The translations under genes were made by a program, and so were the position numbers. Below the pieces are notes generated by a model that was given only the letters and a program-made list of their open reading frames with translations, had not been told where the DNA came from and ran no database searches. A DNA stretch of 15,089 bases, taken from contig JAFKFF010000306.1 of the NCBI GenBank assembly GCA_017307315.1, forward strand, positions 1-15,089, in the 5' to 3' direction. Of the stretch, positions 1-6,905 are shown piece by piece. The DNA comes from Alphaproteobacteria bacterium (lineage in GTDB: Bacteria > Pseudomonadota > Alphaproteobacteria > Micropepsales > Micropepsaceae). Within the stretch, counting starts at the first letter, position 1. Every line of letters begins with the position of its first letter.

Positions 1-16
1 TCGGTCGTCGGAACAT
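1..16 (-). CDS. trbF: TrbF, N-terminal fragment (cut by window edge)
   Basis: Only five codons are visible: an ATG at 16-14 followed by codons for F-R-R-P. TrbF homologues in alphaproteobacterial ICEs commonly begin with MFRRP, and trbF normally follows trbL. An AGAAGGA-like ribosome site lies just upstream, at the end of trbL. TrbF is a VirB8-like inner-membrane scaffold of the mating channel. The call rests on gene order plus five residues. Confidence 0.6.
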
Positions 17-21
17 GGCAG

Positions 22-1326
22 CTAGTCCTTCTGATTGAGATCGACGGACGAGCCGCTTCCCCCGCCGTCGCCGGAACGCAGGGTGTGGGCGGCAATCGTC
101 GCGCCGTGGGTCATGGTCTGGCGGCGCTTCATAGCCGACGCCCAAGCGGGCCTGTCGTCGGAGGCTGGCGCCGATGGCGAAGCGCCTCCTGAAATCGTGC
201 CTCCTGTCGCCGTGACTGCGGCGCGACCGCCGGAGCGATAGCTGTCTTTCAGGGATGCGGCGGCTTTCCGTAGCGGGGACATCGCCGCACCTGCCGCCGC
301 TTGGCCGACACCGGCCGCGCCACCCGCGACGGCGGCTGCGCCGGTCTTGCCTGCCGAGCCCAGCGCATAGGCGCTGCTCGCGGCACCGGAAGTAAAGGCG
401 CTTCCTCGCGCCGCGCCGCCGAACGCGCTTGCGGCCGCACCGGCGCCGAGGCGCGCTGCCGCTGCCCCGCCAACCAGCGCACCGCCCGCGGCGAGCGCGG
501 TTCCGGCGGCTGCGCCCGCGCCCAGGGCCGGGCCGCCTGAGACAATGCCGTTCGCCACGCCGGGGCCGAAGATCGCTAGGCCAAGCAGCGACAGCGCGCC
601 GAGCGCGATCGACATTGCTTGCTCTAGCGTTGGCTCAGGGCCGGCGGCGGCGGTGAATTGGCTGAACAAAGTCGTGCCGATGCCGGTGATGACGGCGAGC
701 ACGAGAACTTTGATGCCGGTGGAGACGATATGGCCCAGCACCTTCTCGGCCATGAAGGCGGTCTTGTTGAAGAAGGCGAACGGCAACAGCACGAAGCCGG
801 CGAGCGTCACCAGCTTGAACTCAATCAGCGTGACGAAAATCTGGATCGCCAGAATGAAGAAGGCGATGACGACGAGTGCCCAGGCGAGCAGCAACACGAC
901 GATCTGCACGAAGTTCGTGAAGAACGAGACTGGACCGACCAGCTCTCCCGCCGCTTCGACCAGCGGCTCGCCAGCGTCCAAGCCGGTCGCGGCGATGAAG
1001 CCGGGGCGCATGAAATCCGCGATGCTCATGGCATCGCCGGTCGCCTTTAGGCCCAGCCCGGCGAAGGACTGAAACACGATCGTTGCCAACGTGCTGAAGT
1101 TGCCGATGATGAAGGCAAAGACGCCGATGTAGAGGGTCTTTTTGATAAGGCGCTGAAGCACGTCTTCATCGGCGCCCCATGCCCAAAACAGGCCGGCGAT
1201 CGTCAGGTCGATAGCAATCAGCGTAGTCGAGAGAAACGCGATCTCGCCGCCGAGCAGCCCGAACCCGCTGTCGATATACGTCGTAAAGACCTGGAGGAAG
1301 TTGTCGATGACGCCGGTGTCGTTCAC
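22..1326 (-). CDS. trbL: TrbL, polytopic inner-membrane protein of the mating channel (VirB6-like)
   Basis: A protein of 434 residues. The first 270 or so residues carry several hydrophobic stretches, starting with FGLLGGEIAFLSTTLIAIDL and later VVLLLAWALVVIAFFILAIQ. A long Ala/Gly-rich segment and a charged Ser/Gly-rich tail follow. This layout is typical of TrbL/VirB6, the polytopic component of P-type secretion channels that contacts DNA during passage through the inner membrane. The frame is open to 1374, but I chose the GTG at 1326 because it overlaps the stop of the upstream gene as GTGA. It also gives the usual short N-terminus before the first membrane helix. TrbF starts 6 bases downstream. 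Family assignment is strong from hydropathy, composition and gene order. Confidence 0.9.
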   Translation of the reverse strand: MNDTGVIDNFLQVFTTYIDSGFGLLGGEIAFLSTTLIAIDLTIAGLFWAWGADEDVLQRLIKKTLYIGVFAFIIGNFSTLATIVFQSFAGLGLKATGDAMSIADFMRPGFIAATGLDAGEPLVEAAGELVGPVSFFTNFVQIVVLLLAWALVVIAFFILAIQIFVTLIEFKLVTLAGFVLLPFAFFNKTAFMAEKVLGHIVSTGIKVLVLAVITGIGTTLFSQFTAAAGPEPTLEQAMSIALGALSLLGLAIFGPGVANGIVSGGPALGAGAAAGTALAAGGALVGGAAAARLGAGAAASAFGGAARGSAFTSGAASSAYALGSAGKTGAAAVAGGAAGVGQAAAGAAMSPLRKAAASLKDSYRSGGRAAVTATGGTISGGASPSAPASDDRPAWASAMKRRQTMTHGATIAAHTLRSGDGGGSGSSVDLNQKD

Positions 1327-1574
1327 GGCCGATTGCCTTCTTTTCCGAAGAACCGGCGCTGGTGCGCCGCCCATGCCGCCTCGCAGCCGGAATCCGGCAT
1401 GGTGAGCGCGCGGCAGCGCGCGAGTTCCGCCGCCAAGGGCGCGCGCCCGGCGCTTGCCGGCGCGGCGCTGGCAACGTCCGGCGCGCGCGACTCTGTGACG
1501 GCGGGGAGGATCGCCACCGTCATCATGAGCCCGGCCAACGTGGCGACGCCGGCGATTTTGGCGGCAGCCGACAT
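1323..1574 (-). CDS. trbK: TrbK-alt-type putative entry-exclusion protein
   Basis: A protein of 83 residues with one N-terminal hydrophobic segment (about 7-27, IAGVATLAGLMMTVAILPAV). An Ala/Pro-rich linker and a short C-terminal domain with two cysteines (C54, C64) and the pattern C-x3-W-x4-RRFFG follow. This matches the TrbK-alt family found between trbJ and trbL in alphaproteobacterial Trb clusters. By analogy with TrbK of RP4 it would sit at the envelope and block transfer into a cell already holding the element. That role is inferred from family and position. It starts 4 bases after the trbJ stop and overlaps trbL by 4 bases. The N-terminus has one lysine and no obvious lipobox, so a membrane anchor is more likely than a lipoprotein. 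Confidence 0.8.
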   Translation of the reverse strand: MSAAAKIAGVATLAGLMMTVAILPAVTESRAPDVASAAPASAGRAPLAAELARCRALTMPDSGCEAAWAAHQRRFFGKEGNRP

Positions 1575-1578
1575 CGAC

Positions 1579-2295
1579 TTAGTTGCCGAGGAAGCGGCGG
1601 AGGCGTTCGCGCCCTTCGGCCTCGGCTGCTGCGTTGCGCGCCGCTTCCAGCGACTGCGCCCGGCCTTGGGCGGCCATCAGCGCCGCGATGTCGGCGAGCT
1701 GCTGCGATTGGAGCGCGAGTAGCTGATTGCCCGCCTGCGCCGCCTGGAGCGCGCCTTCGGCCGATTGGCTGGCCGAAACGATGCGGTCCATCGTGGCACG
1801 CGAGCCGTCGATATTTCCGACGACTCCGGCTTGAACACGGAGCGCGTCCTGAAACGCGCCCACGCTGGTCTCCCACCGCTCGCGCGCGTTTGCGACGAGC
1901 TGCCGTTGCGGGACCGACATGGCGCCGGTCGTGTATCGGCTCGTGAAAGCGCGGTCGATCTGGCCCACGTCATAAGCGATGCGCTGCGCCTGGCCGAGCA
2001 ATTGCTGGGTCTGGCGCACTTGGCCCTGCAACTCGGCAAGCGAGGATTGCGGGAGACTCGTGAGGTTGCGCGCTTCATTGAGCAGCGAAGTCGCCTGATT
2101 CTGAATCTGGCGAACTTGGTTGTTGATTTGCTCCAAGGTGCGCGCGGCGGTCAGCACGTTCTGCGCATAGTTGGTCGGATCATAGACGATCCCGCCGAAC
2201 TGCGCGTAGGCCGGGGTCGCGGCGGTGAGGCCGATGGCGCCCGATGTGGCAAGGAAGCCGGCCAGAATGGCGCGGCGCAAGGGAAGTCGAGTCAT
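1579..2295 (-). CDS. trbJ: TrbJ, periplasmic VirB5-like mating-pair protein
   Basis: A protein of 238 residues. It begins with a clear Sec signal peptide: basic MTRLPLRR, a hydrophobic core, and an AYA cleavage site after residue 31. The mature part is mostly long Gln/Ala-rich helices, as expected for TrbJ/VirB5, a minor pilus-tip or adhesion component exported to the periplasm. The motif YDPTNYAQNVLTAARTLEQI shortly after cleavage is typical of the family. The open frame extends upstream to 2364, but the ATG at 2295 is preferred. It places the signal peptide at the N-terminus and overlaps the trbE stop as ATGA, which suggests translational coupling. Confidence 0.93.
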   Translation of the reverse strand: MTRLPLRRAILAGFLATSGAIGLTAATPAYAQFGGIVYDPTNYAQNVLTAARTLEQINNQVRQIQNQATSLLNEARNLTSLPQSSLAELQGQVRQTQQLLGQAQRIAYDVGQIDRAFTSRYTTGAMSVPQRQLVANARERWETSVGAFQDALRVQAGVVGNIDGSRATMDRIVSASQSAEGALQAAQAGNQLLALQSQQLADIAALMAAQGRAQSLEAARNAAAEAEGRERLRRFLGN

Positions 2296-4727
2296 AGCGG
2301 TAACTCCTGCTGGCTGGGGGGAAGAAGCTCGATCGCCCAGGCGCAGCCGCGATGGCGCAGCCATTCGGCGGCGAACGCGGTCTGGCCGTGGGTTTCGATG
2401 ATGTCGGCGATGCGGAGCTGGTCGCCCTTGGCCGACGCGGCCGCGAAGGCCAACGCAACCTCGCCCAGCCCCAACTCGAACAGCCGGTTGCCCCGCCGCG
2501 ACTGGCAGTAATAGTCGCGCTTAGGCGTTGCCCGGCTGAGGATTTCGATCTGGCGCGCGTTGAGCCCGAACCGCTCATAGATCGCGGCGATCTGCGGTTC
2601 GGCAGCGCGCTCGTTCGGCAGGAAGATGCGCGTCGGGCAGCTCTCGATGATAGCCGGAGCGATGCTCGACGTTTCGATGTCAGCAAGGCTCTGCGTGGCA
2701 AAGACGACGCTGGCGTTCTTTTTGCGGAGGGTTTTCAGCCACTCACGGAGCTGCGCTGCGAAGTCCGGGCTGTCGAGAACTAACCAGCCCTCGTCGATGA
2801 TGATGAGCGTCGGCGAGCCGTCCAGCCGTCCCCCTATCCGGTGGAACAGATAGGACAGGACCGCTGCGGCCGAACCGGCGCCGACCAAGCCTTCGGTCTC
2901 GAACGCCTGCACGTCGGCTTCGCCCAGCCGTTCGGCCTCGGCGTCGAGCAGTCGACCCCAGGGACCGCCGATGCAGTAGGAGGCGAGCGCCTGTTTGAGT
3001 TGCTGGTTCTGCAACAGCACGGCCAGGCCGGTCAGCGTGCGTTCGCTGATAGGTGCCGACGCCAGTGAGTTGAGCGCCGACCAAATATGCTCCTTCGCCT
3101 GCGGATCGACCGCAACGCCCTCGGACGCGAGGATCGCTGCCAGCCACTCGGCCGCCCAGGCTCGCTCGGCCGGATCGTTGATTCGCGCGAGCGGCTGGAG
3201 CTGCACGCCATCGCCGGCCTCGTCGGCGAGCATCCCGCCGAGATCTTGCCAGTCGCCGCCCATGCCGATCGCGGCGGCGCGAATGCTGCCGCCGAAGTCG
3301 AAGGCGAAGACCTGCGCGTTCTCGTAGCGGCGGAACTGCATCGCCATCAGCGCGAGCAACACCGACTTGCCGGCGCCGGTCGGGCCGACGATCAGCGTAT
3401 GGCCGACGTCGCCGACGTGAAGGGAAAACCGGAACGGGGTCGAGCCTTCGGTTCTTGCGTAGAGCAAGGGGGCTGCACCGAAATGCTCGTCCCGTTCCGG
3501 CCCCGCCCATACCGCTGACAGGGGGATCAGGTGGGCGAGATTGATGGTGGAGATCGGGGGTTGGCGGACGTTGGCGTAGGTATGGCCGGGAAGACTCCCC
3601 AGCCATGCCTCGATCGCGTTCATCCCCTCGGGAATGACGGTGAAGTCGCGGCCCTGGATGACCTTCTCGACAAGCCGCAACTTCTCGGCGGCGACGGCGG
3701 GATCACGATCCCACACCGTCACCGTCGCGGTGACATAGGCCATTCCGGCGTAGTCGGCGCCCAGCTCCTGCAATGCCGTGTCGGCATCGGCGGCCTTATT
3801 CGAGGCATCGCTGTCGAGCAGCGTGCTCGCCTCGTTGGTCATGATTTCCTTGAGGATCGCGGCCACGGATTTCCGCTTGGCGAACCATTGGCGGCGGATG
3901 CGGGTAAGCAGCTTGGTCGCGTCGGTCTTGTCGAGCATGATCGCGCGGGTGGACCAGCGATACTCGAACGCGAGCCGGTTCAGTTCGTCGAGCAAGCCGG
4001 GAAAGGTGACGCTGGGGAATCCCACGATCGTCAAAGTGCGGAGGTGATGGTCGCCCAGGCACGGCTCCAACCCGCCGGTCAACGGCTCGTCGGCGAGTAG
4101 AGCATCCAAGTGCATCGGCGTCTCGGGGACGCGGACGCGCTGGCGTCGGGTCGAAATCGTCGAGTGGAGATAGGTCAGCGTCTCGCCGTCATCGAGCCAC
4201 CGAACCTCGGGCAAGAACCCCTCGACAAGATTGAGCACACGGTCGCTGCGATCGGTGAAGCCCTTGAGCAGCTCCCACGGATCGACGCCGGTGGTGGACC
4301 GGCCTTCATAGAGCCAGCCTTCCGCCCGCGCGGCTTCCTCGGCCGGCGGCATCCACAGCAGCGTCAGATAATAGGCGCTCTCGAAATGCGCGCCTTCCTC
4401 GCGGAACTGTTCGCGCCGCTCCATATCGACCAGCGCCGACACGGAATCGGGAAACTCGGATTCCGGGTAGTTGAGTGCGGGACTGCGCTGCGCCTCCACA
4501 AAGATCGCCCAGCCGGAGCCCAAGCGCCGAAGCGAACTGTTCAAGCGCGCCGTCGTGGCGACCAGCTCGGCGGGTGTCGCGCTGTCGAGATCAGGGCCGC
4601 GAAAGCGTGCGGTGCGCTGGAACGACCCGTCTTTGTTGAGCACCACGCCTTCGCCGACCAACGCGGCCCAAGGCAGGAAGTCGGCAAGGCGCGCTGCCTT
4701 GTTGCGATATTCGCGCAAGCTCATCAT
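2292..4727 (-). CDS. trbE: TrbE, VirB4-family ATPase of the conjugation channel
   Basis: A protein of 811 residues, the normal size for TrbE. The N-terminal half (about 1-430) is the CagE/TrbE/VirB domain. Walker A is GPTGAGKS at about 448-455, and Walker B is LIIIDEGW at about 641-648. The family motif NASVVFATQSLADIE follows further on. TrbE/VirB4 is the inner-membrane ATPase that powers pilus assembly and substrate transfer. The frame is open to 4802, but the ATG at 4727 overlaps the trbD stop as ATGA and gives the usual MMSLREYRNKA start. No missing motif or frameshift is seen, in contrast to trbB. Confidence 0.97.
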   Translation of the reverse strand: MMSLREYRNKAARLADFLPWAALVGEGVVLNKDGSFQRTARFRGPDLDSATPAELVATTARLNSSLRRLGSGWAIFVEAQRSPALNYPESEFPDSVSALVDMERREQFREEGAHFESAYYLTLLWMPPAEEAARAEGWLYEGRSTTGVDPWELLKGFTDRSDRVLNLVEGFLPEVRWLDDGETLTYLHSTISTRRQRVRVPETPMHLDALLADEPLTGGLEPCLGDHHLRTLTIVGFPSVTFPGLLDELNRLAFEYRWSTRAIMLDKTDATKLLTRIRRQWFAKRKSVAAILKEIMTNEASTLLDSDASNKAADADTALQELGADYAGMAYVTATVTVWDRDPAVAAEKLRLVEKVIQGRDFTVIPEGMNAIEAWLGSLPGHTYANVRQPPISTINLAHLIPLSAVWAGPERDEHFGAAPLLYARTEGSTPFRFSLHVGDVGHTLIVGPTGAGKSVLLALMAMQFRRYENAQVFAFDFGGSIRAAAIGMGGDWQDLGGMLADEAGDGVQLQPLARINDPAERAWAAEWLAAILASEGVAVDPQAKEHIWSALNSLASAPISERTLTGLAVLLQNQQLKQALASYCIGGPWGRLLDAEAERLGEADVQAFETEGLVGAGSAAAVLSYLFHRIGGRLDGSPTLIIIDEGWLVLDSPDFAAQLREWLKTLRKKNASVVFATQSLADIETSSIAPAIIESCPTRIFLPNERAAEPQIAAIYERFGLNARQIEILSRATPKRDYYCQSRRGNRLFELGLGEVALAFAAASAKGDQLRIADIIETHGQTAFAAEWLRHRGCAWAIELLPPSQQELPL

Positions 4728-5005
4728 GGCTGCATCCACGTCGGAAAGCGGAGATGGCGCCGGGCCACGTCCACGAATTGCGGATCGCGTCGCGCGACCC
4801 ACACGGAAAGCGCGTGGCCAATCGTCCAGATGACGAGGCCGGCAATCCAGAGACGAAGGCCGAGCCCGATCGCGCCGGCCAGCGTCCCGTTGACGATGGC
4901 GAGCGAACGCGGCGCGCCGCCAAGCAAAATCGGCTCGGTCAGCGCCCGGTGGACCGGCGCGAAATAGCCGGCGATGGGCTCGACAGGATCGGTCACGCTG
5001 CTCAC
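4724..5005 (-). CDS. trbD: TrbD, VirB3-like inner-membrane protein
   Basis: A protein of 93 residues with a GTG start that overlaps the trbC stop as GTGA. Two adjacent hydrophobic segments lie at about 36-52 and 54-71, preceded by P-x3-ALTEPILLGGAPR, the conserved N-terminal element of TrbD/VirB3. The polar C-terminus DPQFVDVARRHLRFP is also typical. VirB3-type proteins accompany the VirB4 ATPase at the inner membrane, consistent with trbE lying immediately downstream and overlapping by 4 bases. The much longer open frame upstream to 5500 runs across trbC and trbB in another phase and is not coding there. Confidence 0.92.
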   Translation of the reverse strand: MSSVTDPVEPIAGYFAPVHRALTEPILLGGAPRSLAIVNGTLAGAIGLGLRLWIAGLVIWTIGHALSVWVARRDPQFVDVARRHLRFPTWMQP

Positions 5006-5388
5006 GCGATCAGCGCTCCGCCGCCGAACGAGAAGAACGACAGGAAGAAGCTCGACGCGGCGAACGCGATCGACAGGCCGAACACGATCTGAATGAGCTT
5101 CCGCGCGCCGCCTGACGTGTCGCCGAAGGCGAGCGTCAGCCCGGTGATGATGATAATCAGCACCGCGATAATCTTCGCCACCGGCCCCTCGATGCTTTCG
5201 AGGATCGACTGGAGCGGCGCTTCCCACGGCATCGACGATCCGCCGGCATGGGCGGGCACGGCATAGAGCAGCCCGGCGGCGGTGATGCCGACATGGCCGA
5301 GGCGGTCGAGCATGGTGCCGCCAAGCAAGCGACGCTTGGCGTCCGCAACGGGCTTGGCGACGGCGATGGGCTTGGTATCCTTGGTCAT
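5002..5388 (-). CDS. trbC: TrbC, VirB2-like conjugative pilin precursor
   Basis: A protein of 128 residues. A long basic N-terminal region is followed by a hydrophobic stretch and a likely signal-peptidase site after AHA (residue 48). Two further membrane segments follow, AKIIAVLIIIITGLTLAFGD and IVFGLSIAFAASSFFLSFFS, separated by a short Gly-rich polar loop. This is the standard TrbC/VirB2 pilin layout. In RP4 the TrbC prepilin is trimmed and cyclised by the TraF peptidase, and a TraF gene is present here at 12180-12725. The ATG shares one base with the trbB stop (TAATG), so translation is probably coupled to the end of trbB. The trbB lesion could therefore lower trbC expression. Confidence 0.93.
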   Translation of the reverse strand: MTKDTKPIAVAKPVADAKRRLLGGTMLDRLGHVGITAAGLLYAVPAHAGGSSMPWEAPLQSILESIEGPVAKIIAVLIIIITGLTLAFGDTSGGARKLIQIVFGLSIAFAASSFFLSFFSFGGGALIA

Positions 5389-6294
5389 TACAGGTCTCCG
5401 GGCTGGGGGGTGATGAGCGGTGCGAGGCGGTAGTCGCCGGTCGCGGGGTCGAGCCCTTCGACGCGGGCCAGCTCGGTGAGCCGGCGCCCGTGGGCGTCAC
5501 GGACCAGCACGGCGATGAGGTCGATGGTCTCGGCGATCAGCGCGCGCGGGACCGTCACCACGGCCTCCTGCACGAGCTGCTCCATGCGGCGGAGCGCGCC
5601 GAGCGCGGACCCGGCATGGATCGTGCCGACGCCGCCGGGATGGCCGGTGCCCCAGGCTTTGATGAGATCGAGCGCCTCGGCGCCGCGCACCTCGCCGATC
5701 GGGATACGATCGGGCCGGAGGCGCAGCGACGCGCGGACCAGCTCGGCGAGCGACACCACGCCGTCCTTCGTCCGCATGGCGACGAGGTTGGGCGCGGCGC
5801 ATTGCAGCTCGCGCGTGTCTTGTGCCGCCCGCGACGAGGATGTTGGCGCGCGTCTCGACGCCGTGGCGCAGCGCCTCGGCGTGGGCCGCCGACATGATGC
5901 CGGCGGCTGCATAGTCATCGAGCGTGAAGACGGCGACGGCAGGCTTGCGGATGGCGAAGGCCGGCGCGGCGACGACGGGCGGCAACAGCCCCTCGAACCG
6001 CTCGCCGCCCTCCGGCAGCTCGGCCGAGACGCGCGGGCTACGGGCGTGAACCTCGACGCCGACATGGTGCGCGACCAGGCGAACGATACGCTCGCCATCG
6101 GCGGCGCTCAGCAGCTCGCCCGTATCGCTGATCCCGTCGCCAAGCCGATCCAGCCAAAGCCGGCCATCCGGGTTCAGCATCACTTCGATCACGGTCGGGT
6201 CGTCGAGCCAGGCCGCGATCGACGGGCCGAGCGCCGTGCGGAGCATCCGTGCACCGCGCGTCTTGGCCTCGGATCGGATCGGATGGACGGTCAA
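5388..6294 (-). pseudogene. trbB: trbB, VirB11-family ATPase, broken by a deletion that removes Walker A
   Basis: Two frames together encode most of a TrbB. The first (from a TTG at 6294, with GCAGGGG 8 bases upstream) runs through RMLRTALGPSIAAWLDDPTV, the [18 protein letters not shown] region and ILVAGGT, then falls out of frame. The second resumes at DTRELQCAAPNLVAMRTKDG and continues through IPIGEVRGAEALDLIKAWGT and TIHAGSALGALRRMEQL to a stop at 5388. In intact TrbB about 26 residues lie between GGT and DTREL, including the STGKTT P-loop. Here they are absent. The junction is at about 5820-5823, and the net loss is near 77 bases by comparison with my memory of the family. The GEVRG (Walker B-like) and TIHAGS (His box) elements remain. 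Without the P-loop no ATPase can be made. A sequencing or assembly artefact cannot be excluded. Confidence 0.88.
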
Positions 6295-6467
6295 GGAAAT
6301 GGCCCCTGCGAAGGACCGGGCGAACCGCCGCCCGGCTGTCGGGGCACATCAAGAGACGCATGAATACTTCTGCCGCAACAGTTACTTGACGGCGTAGTAG
6401 AGGGGGCGGCAGATACGCGGTCTGCGGCGGAATTGCCGTTCGACTACATGAAGGGTGGCGCGTTTAT
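6295..6467. other. Non-coding gap between the CopG-like gene and trbB
   Basis: 173 bases without a convincing gene. In many related clusters these two genes lie much closer together. A perfect 7-base inverted repeat at 6316-6335 (arms CCGGGCG and CGCCCGG, 6-base loop) sits just upstream of the trbB ribosome site. A weaker repeat GCAGA/TCTGC lies at 6409-6425. There is no T-run, so a factor-independent terminator is not supported. A leader or promoter for the trb run is possible but no clear -35/-10 pair is seen. Confidence 0.4.
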
Positions 6468-6896
6468 TCAGTCCGACTCGGACGATGCGGAGCGCGGCCA
6501 AACATCTTCCGGTATCTCGTCCATCAAGCTCTTGCCGCTGGCAAAGCGCCGGCCGAGCGTCTCGACGAAGCCCTCGTAGCGTTTGCGCCCCTTCACCTGC
6601 GCAGTCGCCTGATCCTCGTCGGGCAGCGGCGGCGTTATCGTCAGCCAGAACCGCACAAACAGGGTAAGCGCCTCGGTGGTGAGGCCGGTGTTGCGCTCAA
6701 GCCGCTGGACCTGACGCGACAAGCGATCGAGCCTTCGGGCGAACGCCGCCTCCATCCGATCGGCACCGTCCGGCGAAAGATAGGAGGCGACCGCCGCCTC
6801 CACGATCGCCGAGCGTGAGATGCGGCGGCGGATCGCCAGCTCGTCAACCTGCTTGGCAAGCGCGGGCGGGAAATAGACATTGAGGCGGGTCCGCAT
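6468..6896 (-). CDS. CopG/ribbon-helix-helix family protein of Trb clusters
   Basis: A protein of 142 residues. The first 42 or so residues (MRTRLNVYFPPALAKQVDEL, then RRRISRSAIVEAAVASYL) fit a ribbon-helix-helix DNA-binding fold: one basic strand followed by two helices. The middle (about 45-72) is helical and Arg-rich, and the C-terminus contains GRKRYEGFVETLGRRFASGKS. Proteins of this type lie between traG and trbB in many alphaproteobacterial ICEs and are annotated as CopG-family regulators. Likely roles are local transcription control or an accessory DNA-binding role, but neither is shown by sequence. The start is firm: AGGAGG lies 5 bases before the ATG. It follows the traG stop by 9 bases, so the two are probably on one transcript. 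Confidence 0.88.
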   Translation of the reverse strand: MRTRLNVYFPPALAKQVDELAIRRRISRSAIVEAAVASYLSPDGADRMEAAFARRLDRLSRQVQRLERNTGLTTEALTLFVRFWLTITPPLPDEDQATAQVKGRKRYEGFVETLGRRFASGKSLMDEIPEDVWPRSASSESD

Positions 6897-6905
6897 GTCG
6901 GCCTC

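Noticed and set aside
4110..4967. Plus-strand open frame opposite trbE and trbD
   Set aside because: Antisense shadow. The minus-strand genes have full family motifs and coupled starts.
6038..6361. Minus-strand ATG frame starting at 6361 before trbB
   Set aside because: Out of phase with the TrbB-like sequence, and its product has no family resemblance.
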